DNA of 28,405 nucleotides from an uncultured Spartobacteria bacterium (GTDB lineage: Bacteria > Verrucomicrobiota > Verrucomicrobiia > Chthoniobacterales > Terrimicrobiaceae). A model generated the notes under the pieces. That model made no database searches. It was not told the DNA's origin and saw only the letters and a program-made list of their open reading frames with translations. The position numbers were made by a program, and so were the translations under genes. Positions 16,091 to 23,654 of this stretch are shown here, one piece after another. How positions within the stretch are numbered: position 1 is the first letter of the stretch; every line of letters starts with the position of its first letter. The stretch spans positions 1 to 28,405 of the forward strand of contig CALCJD010000067.1 in the NCBI GenBank assembly GCA_937960895.1, given 5' to 3'.

Positions 16091-17820
16091 TGGCCTGGCG
16101 ACGGTGGGCGCCGGGGATCGCGGCACTGGCGATTCTGGCGGCCGCCTGCTGGCCGATCCTGGGAGCGGGATTTTGCCCCTGGGATGACCGGCTCTATACG
16201 GCGGAGAATCCCCTCGTCAAAAACGGGCTTTCCCTTCCCGCCATCGTCGGGGCGTTCACCTCGACCTGGGAAAACAACTGGAGTCCGCTTTTTTGGATTT
16301 TTCTGGCGGCGCAGGTTTCGCTGGCCGGAGGGATTTTTGCGTCGGTGTTTCATGCGGTCAGCGTCCTGCTGTGCCTGGGAAATGCGGTCCTGTTGGCCGC
16401 GGTGGCCCGTCGCTTTTCGCTCTCCCTCGGGGTGGCCGTGGTGGTGACCGCCCTTTACGCGCTGCATCCCCTGCGGGTCGAGGCGGTGGCGTGGATTTCC
16501 GCGCAGAAGCATCTGCTGGCGGCGGCATTCCTGCTGGTCTCGCTGCTTTTTTATCAGCAGGGCGCAGGACGGGAACGGTTGGACGGAAAGTCTCTGGTTC
16601 TCAGCCTGCTGGCTTATGCGGCCAGTCTGTTGTCCTCGCAAATCGGCGTGGGATTTCCCGTCTTTCTTTTTCTCTGGGAGGCCTGTCGCGGATCGCGAAG
16701 CGCCTTCCGGGACGCGTTTTTCCGGTCGGCGGGATATTTCCTGCTGGCGGCCGCGGCGGCGGCGGTCACGCTCTGGGTGAACTGGCGTCCGGCCGCCCAG
16801 GCGGTGCCGTGGTTCGATCACCCGCTGGCCCACCGCCTTCTGCAGGCGGCCGGATCGCTGGGCTGGCAGGCCGGTGCCTGGGTGTGGCCGGCCGGCCTAG
16901 CGGGATTTTACCCCTGGCCGGCCCGGCAGATCGGGCTCTATGCGTTGGGCGGGGTGCTGGTTCTCCTGGCGGCGGCGGGACTCATCTGGAAATTCCGCAA
17001 AACGGATCCCCTGCTCGTGGCGGGTCTCGGCGGGTTTCTGGCGTGTTTTTTTCCCGTTTCCGGATTGCTGGCCATGCCCATCGAGTTCACGGCGGATCGC
17101 CTCACGTATGTGCCGGGACTTTTCCTGGCGCTGGCTTTGGGGGCGGGGTTGCAGCGCGCATGGGGCGCCGGGGCGCGCTGGCCGGTGTATGCCTGCGGAG
17201 CCGCCGCGCTGGTCCTTGCGCCGCTGAGCTTTCGCCAGGCCGGATTCTGGCGGACCGAACGCCGTATCGTCGACCGGACCCTCTCGCTGTATCCCGACAG
17301 CGTGCCGGCCCGGATCAATGACGCCACGCTGGCGGGACTGGAACACGATCCGGAGGAGGCGCTCGAACGGTTCCGGGAAATCCGTGCGTCCCATCCGCTT
17401 TACGAGGTTGTCTGGTCCAACGAAATGACCCTGTTGCTGCAGGCGGGCCGCACGGACGAGGCCATCGGGGTGGGCCGGGAGGCGGTCCGGCACATTCCCG
17501 CATCCGTGCCCCTGAATTACCGGGTCGGGGTGCTGCTGCTCGAAGCCGACCGCCCGGAGGAAGCCCTGGAATATCTGCGCAGGGCCCGCGGGTTGAGTCC
17601 CCAAAGCGTGCAGCCCGCATGGCAGCTGGCGCGCGCCCTGGTGCGGACCGGAAGGATCAAGGAAGCCCTTCCGATTCTGGAACTGCTGACCCTCTCGTTG
17701 CAGGGCGACCCGGATTACTGGGATCTGCGCGGGGAGGCGCATGATCGCAACGGGGACTGGCAGCAGGCCGCCGCCGCCCGGAAGGCCGCCGCTTCCCTTC
17801 GCCGAAAAACCGCTCCGTGA
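16090..17820 (+). CDS. Polytopic membrane TPR protein, TMTC-like (possible glycosyltransferase)
   Basis: A 576-residue protein with about ten N-terminal membrane helices and a C-terminal TPR domain (about residues 390-570, for example TDEAIGVGREAVRHIPASVP and RPEEALEYLRRARGLSPQSV). Residues 28-33 read GFCPWDD, a periplasmic acidic motif placed as in the GT-C fold of PMT/TMTC glycosyltransferases. ALHPLRVEAVAWISAQKHLL near 124-143 is the hallmark block of bacterial TMTC-like proteins. The eukaryotic relatives O-mannosylate secreted proteins; activity here is inference. The start codon overlaps the stop of the PEP-CTERM gene by one base, which makes that exported protein a natural candidate substrate or partner. 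Confidence 0.8.
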   Translation: MAWRRWAPGIAALAILAAACWPILGAGFCPWDDRLYTAENPLVKNGLSLPAIVGAFTSTWENNWSPLFWIFLAAQVSLAGGIFASVFHAVSVLLCLGNAVLLAAVARRFSLSLGVAVVVTALYALHPLRVEAVAWISAQKHLLAAAFLLVSLLFYQQGAGRERLDGKSLVLSLLAYAASLLSSQIGVGFPVFLFLWEACRGSRSAFRDAFFRSAGYFLLAAAAAAVTLWVNWRPAAQAVPWFDHPLAHRLLQAAGSLGWQAGAWVWPAGLAGFYPWPARQIGLYALGGVLVLLAAAGLIWKFRKTDPLLVAGLGGFLACFFPVSGLLAMPIEFTADRLTYVPGLFLALALGAGLQRAWGAGARWPVYACGAAALVLAPLSFRQAGFWRTERRIVDRTLSLYPDSVPARINDATLAGLEHDPEEALERFREIRASHPLYEVVWSNEMTLLLQAGRTDEAIGVGREAVRHIPASVPLNYRVGVLLLEADRPEEALEYLRRARGLSPQSVQPAWQLARALVRTGRIKEALPILELLTLSLQGDPDYWDLRGEAHDRNGDWQQAAAARKAAASLRRKTAP

Positions 17821-17869
17821 ATCCCCGGGGCTTGCCTGAACCTTCGGGCTTCCCCCATCATGCGCCGCC

Positions 17870-18318
17870 GTGTTGCATGTCGTCCTGGTCGAACCCGAAA
17901 TCCCGCCCAATACCGGCAACATTGCGCGCCTTTGTCTGGCTGCCGGCGCCCGGCTCCACCTGGTGGAACCGCTCGGGTTCTCGCTCGACGAAAAGGCGCT
18001 TCGCCGCGCGGGCATGGATTATTGGGACCGGTGCGACGTCATGACCTGGCCGTCGTTCGACGCCCTCAGGCAGGCGGCCGGGGACGCCCGGTTTTTTTAT
18101 TTCACCACCAAAACCCGGAGGATCTTTTGGGAAGCCTCCTTCCGGGACGGCGACCATCTGGTCTTTGGCCGGGAAACCCGTGGCCTGCCGGAAAGTCTGC
18201 TGGCCGCCCACCCGGAACGCTGTCTGACCATTCCGCAACAACCCGAGGCCCGCAGTCTCAACCTCGCCACCGCCGCCGGCATCGCCCTTTACGAGGCCCT
18301 GCGCCAGATTCGCACCGG

Positions 18319-18322
<4 letters not shown>
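17870..18322 (+). CDS. trmL: tRNA (cytidine/uridine-34-2'-O)-methyltransferase TrmL
   Basis: A 150-residue SPOUT-class methyltransferase that methylates the 2'-O of wobble nucleotide 34 in certain leucine tRNAs using S-adenosylmethionine. The three SpoU motifs are present: EPEIPPNTGNIARLC near the N-terminus, LVFGRETRGLPESLL (usually FGPETRGLP, here Arg for Pro) and SLNLATAAGIALYEALRQ at the C-terminal trefoil knot. The length matches TrmL, which lacks the extra RNA-binding domain of larger SpoU enzymes. The start is GTG at 17870 (TTG at 17873 is an alternative); no ATG is in frame before the conserved LHVVLVEPEIP. The stop overlaps the start of the next gene as ATGA. Confidence 0.92.
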
Positions 18323-19293
<971 letters not shown>

Positions 19294-19327
19294 ATCCCTC
19301 CCCGGAAACCCCGCGCAACCGTCCGCT

Positions 19328-19346
19328 CGGAGAATGGCGTTCTCCG
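19328..19346 (+). terminator. Hairpin after the ABC ATPase gene
   Basis: CGGAGAA and TTCTCCG form a perfect seven-base stem around TGGCG, starting 35 bases after the stop at 19293. There is no U-run, so this is either a weak or factor-assisted terminator or an mRNA 3'-end stabilising hairpin. Confidence 0.35.
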
Positions 19347-19399
19347 GAGCCCCTTCGTCATTGGCCCGGATGGGGAATTCAGTCCTACAACCAGACGCA

Positions 19400-19432
19400 T
19401 AAAATATTTGACAACCAGTTGAACAATTGGCA
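19400..19432. promoter_or_regulatory. Shared palindromic motif, copy B, next to a TAAAAT box
   Basis: TTTGACAAC, CA, GTTGAACA and ATTGGCA (19407-19432) repeat copy A at 13792 with about two substitutions and two single-base indels. The core CAACCAGTTG (19412-19421) is a perfect palindrome around CA, and CCAGTTG and CAATTGG form a second near-palindrome. A -10-like TAAAAT ends at 19405; if it is used, the palindrome would cover the transcription start as an operator would. The next gene begins 146 bases downstream at 19578. The 284-base spacer (19294-19577) otherwise holds the hairpin at 19328 and AT-rich sequence, with no gene. Confidence 0.4.
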
Positions 19433-19577
19433 GGAATCCGGTTGTGATGGTGAAAGGAAATTTGTCGAAGGATTGTTATTCCGCTTGTTTAAACGCCTTT
19501 GAGTTTTTCCTGCGCACGCAGCCGTTCAAAAAGATTTCAATCAACCCATTGCAAAAATTTCCCGCAAAGATCCACCA

Positions 19578-20498
19578 ATGAAAACGCTTTCTTTGTTCCG
19601 CCCCGGACTGGTTCGATGGGGGGTGCTGGCCGTGATGGCCACCGTGGCCCTGCAAAGCGGCTTTGCCGTCATCAAGGTTCCCCGGGATTTCCCGCTTGAG
19701 TTGACCAACGGGGATGAGGCCGCGGGGAGGGACCACCTCGCCAAACTGGTTGCCGTTTACCGCAATGACGTGGTGCTGCTGGCCAATCCGGAGGAGGCCT
19801 TCGCGAAGGAGATCCGGGAAATGACCGGAACGCCGGCGTTTCGGGAGAAATTGCTGAAGCTTGCCGCGGCGGGGGGAGGGCAGCTGAGCGCGGAATCCCT
19901 TGGCACGGCCGCAGCCGCCCTGACCCGCCAGAATCCCGACGAGGCGCCGCGCATCATGGCGTCGGCTCTGGAGTTGTTGAGTGAAGGGTCCCGTCCGGTT
20001 TCCGTTGAGGATCGCTCCGTGGTGGGACGGGGGGTCATCAGCGGCATTCCCTACAATCTGAAGAATCGTCCCGAACTGATCGCCTCGGTGATCGGGGTGG
20101 GGGCCCGCGGACTCAAACAGACTGCCTCCACCGACGTGGTGCGGCGTTTGCGCGAGTTTGCCATCTATGACTACCCCATCGGAGAGCGGGACTTCAAGGG
20201 GGACGACCCGGCCTCGCCGTCCGGTTCCCAGTCGCTCACCAGCACCCAGGCCGCCCAGGCCCTCGCGCTGGACCAGGCCCTGGTGGATGCCGGCATCCTC
20301 AGCCCCTACGTGGCGACGCCCGACTTTCTCGTGATGGCCGACAATTTTGCCGCCGATCAACTGGAGGAGACCTTCTTCTCCGGAGATCAGGGCGTCATCA
20401 ATCAGGGGGCGTTCTTTGCTCCGGGAAGTCCGGGCTCCGCCGGCGGGGCGGGCTCTTCCGGCAACCAGATCAATCCCCAGCCGCCTCCGGCGTCGTAA
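19578..20498 (+). CDS. Secreted orphan protein
   Basis: A 306-residue protein with no family I recognise. The N-terminus has Lys and Arg residues, then a hydrophobic stretch (VRWGVLAVMATVALQSGFA) that fits a signal peptide cleaved near residue 30. The mature part is mostly helical, with Ala-rich segments such as SLGTAAAALTRQNPDEAPRI and TQAAQALALDQALVDAGIL. The last 30 residues are low complexity (Gly/Ser/Ala, then Pro/Gln), probably disordered. A periplasmic or surface location is likely. The gene is monocistronic: a 284-base leader region with the shared motif precedes it and a strong terminator follows. A well-insulated single gene of this kind is often lineage-specific. Confidence 0.75.
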   Translation: MKTLSLFRPGLVRWGVLAVMATVALQSGFAVIKVPRDFPLELTNGDEAAGRDHLAKLVAVYRNDVVLLANPEEAFAKEIREMTGTPAFREKLLKLAAAGGGQLSAESLGTAAAALTRQNPDEAPRIMASALELLSEGSRPVSVEDRSVVGRGVISGIPYNLKNRPELIASVIGVGARGLKQTASTDVVRRLREFAIYDYPIGERDFKGDDPASPSGSQSLTSTQAAQALALDQALVDAGILSPYVATPDFLVMADNFAADQLEETFFSGDQGVINQGAFFAPGSPGSAGGAGSSGNQINPQPPPAS

Positions 20499-20504
20499 GC
20501 TTTT

Positions 20505-20529
20505 AAACAGGCTTCCCTCCGGCCTGTTT
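20505..20529 (+). terminator. First of two hairpins after the orphan secreted gene
   Basis: AAACAGGC and GCCTGTTT make a perfect eight-base stem with a nine-base loop, starting six bases after the stop. It lacks its own long U-run and stacks just upstream of the stronger hairpin. Confidence 0.5.
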
Positions 20530-20533
20530 GACC

Positions 20534-20569
20534 GCCGGCCCTCCGAAAGGGGGGCCGGCTTCTTTTTTT
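20534..20569 (+). terminator. Strong intrinsic terminator
   Basis: GCCGGCCCTCC (20534-20544) pairs with GGGGGGCCGGC (20549-20559) around a GAAA tetraloop, with one G-U pair, and is followed by TTCTTTTTTT. This is the clearest terminator in the window and ends the transcript of the secreted orphan gene. Confidence 0.92.
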
Positions 20570-20676
20570 GGAGGCTCTTCCCCGGAGCCTTTTCCATAGG
20601 GTTGGGGCCGATCTTTGTGTCGTCCCGGTTCGGGGTCTTGCCGTGCCGGTGAGACGCCCCGCAGCGCCGGTTTTTT

Positions 20677-21114
20677 TTACCGTCCGAGAAAACTCACTCC
20701 GGCCGCGGCCAGAACGGCAAAGAGGAGGCACCACGGGATGGCGCCGCCCGCGATCCAGAGCAGGAGATGCAGGGGCCGGGCCCCCAAGGCGAGGGCGATG
20801 AGCGCGGCAAAATACGGTCCGCATGTGACGGGGGCCAGCAGGCCGAGTCCGGGCAGCCCGAACCGGTTCCAGGCGCGCCAGAAGAGTTTTTTGGGATCGG
20901 GATGCGGGGAGATCCTGAATTTTCGCTCCAGCCATTTGCGCGCCGGCTCCCCGACGACCAGCATCGCCGCGGCGATGGCCGTATACCCCGCCCAGGCGGC
21001 GAACGCGGCGGCGGCGGGATGCAGCTTCATCGCCACGCCCGTCGGGATGGCGGCGATGAAATAAACAACCCCCAGGCCAAAGACCGTGGCCAGGGCTCCC
21101 AATGTTCCGCTCAC
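20677..21114 (-). CDS. Small multidrug-export-family (COG2426-like) membrane protein
   Basis: About 145 residues with four or so membrane helices. The central block GLPGLGLLAPVTCGPYFAALIALALG followed by RPLHLLLWIAGGAIPW (each part under the usual family pattern) matches the small multidrug export protein family, PF06695; despite the name, transport has little experimental support. GTG at 21114 is preferred because GAGGGG lies six bases upstream on the minus strand; a GTG at 21120 would abut that sequence directly. It is followed by no co-directional gene within 200 bases downstream. The antiporter gene upstream ends 126 bases away, so a shared transcript is possible. The stop is followed by a run of eight A on the minus strand and no clear terminator. 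Confidence 0.75.
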   Translation of the reverse strand: MSGTLGALATVFGLGVVYFIAAIPTGVAMKLHPAAAAFAAWAGYTAIAAAMLVVGEPARKWLERKFRISPHPDPKKLFWRAWNRFGLPGLGLLAPVTCGPYFAALIALALGARPLHLLLWIAGGAIPWCLLFAVLAAAGVSFLGR

Positions 21115-21246
21115 AGACACCCCCTCATGCGAAAGTGGCGGAGCTTGGCGAATCCGGCGGAAAAGAAAAGCGGCGATTGCGGGGGATTTTGCCTGAAGGA
21201 CCGCCGGCCTCTTTCCGCCTCCGGTGTGTTTTGGGAAGGACCGATT

Positions 21247-22779
21247 TCACGGAAGCAGCATGAAGGCGGCGCCCACGATGAGGGTCGGGATCAGCGCCGC
21301 GAGGAAAAGTTTCAGCGGCTTCACGCCGTCCGGGCCGAAGGCGGACTGCAAAATCGATTGCCCCGCGGGGTTCGGCGCGTTGGCAATGACGGTGAGACCG
21401 CCGCCGGTGACGGCCCCGGCCACCACGGCGAACTTCAGTTCGTCGGTGAAATCCGGAACCAAGGTGGCCAGGTAGGTGATGGCGGCGTTGTCGTTCACCG
21501 CCGTGAGCATCGTGGCGCCGATCATGAGCGGCCATTCGCTGAGTTCGCCCAGCACCGGGGCGATCCACCATTGCTGACAGCCCCCGTGCGCCACCAACGC
21601 GGCCAGGAAAAAGCCGACCAGCATGGGCCCGCGCAGTCTGATGGAGCTTTGATGCCGCTCCGTGGCCACCACGAAGGCGAGGAAAAAGAGCAGTCCGATG
21701 ACCACAAGCGCCGGGTAGTGCGCGTTGAGCACCGTCCAGGCAATGGCAAACAGATGAACGGCGGTGATGAAGGGCGGCACGGGCTCCTGTTTCTCGGACC
21801 GTTCCCCATCCCGCGACCGCAGCGCAAGCAGCTCCCGGCGGAAGATGACGAAAAACAGAAGGTTTGCGACGAGGATTCCCACGATGGCCTTCCAGCCGAA
21901 ATGCAGAAACATGAACCCCAGACCCCAATCCCATTTGCCGGCCACCATCACCACAGGCGGGGCGGCGAAATGACTCAGCGTTCCGCCCACCGAGATATTG
22001 ACAAAAAGCAGGCCCAGGGTCGCGTAGCGCAGCTTTTCACCGGGCTGGAGCCGGTAAAAGCGCTCAAGCAGGAGCATTGCGCAGATGGTCATCGCCGCGG
22101 GCTCCGTGATGAACGAACCCAGCAGCGGGCCGATGGTGAGGATGGAAAACCACCACGCCGCCGGTGTTTTGCCCCCGAGGGCGGCGACCCGTGAAAGACA
22201 GGCCTCCGCAAAGCGGAGAACGGGCTTCGAGCTCGCGATGGCCATCACCACAAACACGAAGATCGGCTCCACGTAGTTCAGGTGATTGAAATAATTCACC
22301 ATCGTTCCCCAACCCTTGAAAATCACGATGGCCACACCCAGCGGCACCAGCCAGATGCCGAACACGGCCTCCACCTCGCCGAGAAAATGAAACACCGTGG
22401 CCCGGAAGCGCAGCCGGTCCCGGGTGCGCAGGATCTCCGGATCACGGCTGGTTGCATCCAGTCCGTCAAGTTGGTGCTCCCAGGCATGTGCCTGATGCAG
22501 GAATTTGGACGAGAGGAAGGTGTGGCAGATCGCCAGAAAAAAGATCACCGTCGCGACCAGATTGAACGGCTGCTGGGCCACCCGTCCGGCCAGTTTCGCG
22601 AACAGACCCGTCACCGCGCCGTCATGGTAGCTGTCCACCGACGGCGGAAAGGCCTCCACTCCCGCCGGGACCGAAGCCGCCTGGACGGACGGGAGCGCCA
22701 GCACCACGAGAAGGATCAGGACCGCGACCGCTTTCCAGCCAATCCCCCAATCTCTCACCGGATAACTTCCCATTCGCAC
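21247..22779 (-). CDS. Putative Na+/H+ antiporter (PF07399-like)
   Basis: A roughly 510-residue inner-membrane protein with twelve or so hydrophobic segments. It begins with a signal-like helix (WKAVAVLILLVVLALPSVQA). The blocks FHFLGEVEAVFGIWLVPLG, GPLLGSFITEPAAMTICAML, NISVGGTLSHFAAPPVVMVA and MLTAVNDNAAITYLATLVP identify the putative Na+/H+ antiporter family; the last two resemble paired discontinuous-helix motifs of ion transporters in the IT superfamily. GTG at 22779 is chosen because AAAGGGA lies five bases upstream; an ATG at 22842 would overlap the upstream gene by 32 bases, and an ATG at 22773 is also possible. Ion specificity is inferred from family name only. Confidence 0.85.
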   Translation of the reverse strand: MRMGSYPVRDWGIGWKAVAVLILLVVLALPSVQAASVPAGVEAFPPSVDSYHDGAVTGLFAKLAGRVAQQPFNLVATVIFFLAICHTFLSSKFLHQAHAWEHQLDGLDATSRDPEILRTRDRLRFRATVFHFLGEVEAVFGIWLVPLGVAIVIFKGWGTMVNYFNHLNYVEPIFVFVVMAIASSKPVLRFAEACLSRVAALGGKTPAAWWFSILTIGPLLGSFITEPAAMTICAMLLLERFYRLQPGEKLRYATLGLLFVNISVGGTLSHFAAPPVVMVAGKWDWGLGFMFLHFGWKAIVGILVANLLFFVIFRRELLALRSRDGERSEKQEPVPPFITAVHLFAIAWTVLNAHYPALVVIGLLFFLAFVVATERHQSSIRLRGPMLVGFFLAALVAHGGCQQWWIAPVLGELSEWPLMIGATMLTAVNDNAAITYLATLVPDFTDELKFAVVAGAVTGGGLTVIANAPNPAGQSILQSAFGPDGVKPLKLFLAALIPTLIVGAAFMLLP

Positions 22780-22810
22780 GGCGTTCCCTTTCAAGACCGT
22801 TTTACCGGAC

Positions 22811-23440
22811 TCAATAATCTCCCGGAGCGGATTCAGTGGCATCGTCGGTTTGGGCGGGGGACGGTTCGGTTTTGGGCAGCGCCTTTTCGGCCGCCTTCAG
22901 AATTTCCTCGGCGCCGATGTATTTGTAGTCGTCGAGGACAAATTTCCGCAGCTGCCCCGGCGCGGCCTCGTATGTCAGATCCGCAATGCCCTTGCTCTTC
23001 CAGCGCTTCAGGCTGATGGACCGCACCTTGTCCAGCGGGATCCGCCGGTTGTCCGGCAGGATGATCACATCGTTTTCGAGCCGGGTGGTGGTGGGAAGCG
23101 AAACAAAATAATGCCGCGCGCACAGCGCGGCCGCGATGAAGGCCCCGATGCTGATGAGGATCTGCAGCCGCAGGTCGCTGTCCTCATATTTCTTCTTGGG
23201 CGGGGTGTCCGACCATCCCCTTTCCCGCGCGGCGGCGGTCCACGCCTTTTCCAGTTCCGGCGTGTCCTTGCCGTATTGCTCCTTCAGCGGCGCATACACC
23301 TCCCAACGCTTGTTGTTTTGCGGCCAGGCCCAAAGTCCGTCGTAAAGAAACCAGGCTCCGGCTCCGGTAATGATCAGCGTCATGAGGAGCATGCGTTGTT
23401 TCCATTCCTTGCTGATGACGGCGGTGACGGTGGAGTTCAC
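22811..23440 (-). CDS. Conserved-looking membrane protein of unknown function
   Basis: About 209 residues; I do not recognise the family. Two membrane helices are visible: MLLMTLIITGAGAWFLYDGLW near the N-terminus and ILISIGAFIAAALCARHYFV in the middle, separated by a charged loop of about 60 residues (NNKRWEVYAPLKEQYGKDTP onward). The C-terminal half looks like a compact beta-rich PH-like cytoplasmic domain (DVIILPDNRRIPLDKVRSIS, then KFVLDDYKYIGAEEIL), a pattern seen in small bacterial membrane proteins. The tail is acidic and Pro-rich. The start is uncertain: TTG at 23485, GTG at 23440 and ATG at 23392 are in frame and none has a clear ribosome-binding site. It lies directly upstream of the antiporter and is probably co-transcribed with it. 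Confidence 0.6.
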   Translation of the reverse strand: MNSTVTAVISKEWKQRMLLMTLIITGAGAWFLYDGLWAWPQNNKRWEVYAPLKEQYGKDTPELEKAWTAAARERGWSDTPPKKKYEDSDLRLQILISIGAFIAAALCARHYFVSLPTTTRLENDVIILPDNRRIPLDKVRSISLKRWKSKGIADLTYEAAPGQLRKFVLDDYKYIGAEEILKAAEKALPKTEPSPAQTDDATESAPGDY

Positions 23441-23516
23441 GACAGAGAGGGTTGCGGTTGAATTAACTAGGGCCCCGGCCCTCAAGTGGCAAGCCCGGCC
23501 GAAGACGCGGGAAAAA

Positions 23517-23544
23517 GCGGAAAGCGGAAGTCGGAAAGCGGAAA
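23517..23544. repeat. Four tandem heptamers
   Basis: Four head-to-tail seven-base units, GCGGAAA, GCGGAAG, TCGGAAA and GCGGAAA, lie in the 214-base spacer between hrpB and the membrane-protein gene. All changes fall at the first or last base. The spacer also holds an A-run and pyrimidine-rich sequence, but no gene. Seven-base units do not keep a reading frame, and they are a typical site of replication slippage. Confidence 0.8.
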
Positions 23545-23654
23545 CAAAAAAATGTGCTGACGCGCGGGCCGTGTTGGGTGCGAAGCGCGTTGAGCCGTTT
23601 CCTCCTTTTCACTTTTCCTCCCTCCCCAGGCCCCCCGGTCTTCGGTCCTCGGCC

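Noticed and set aside
23517..23544. CRISPR array
   Set aside because: Seven-base units without spacers are a simple tandem repeat; no cas gene is nearby.
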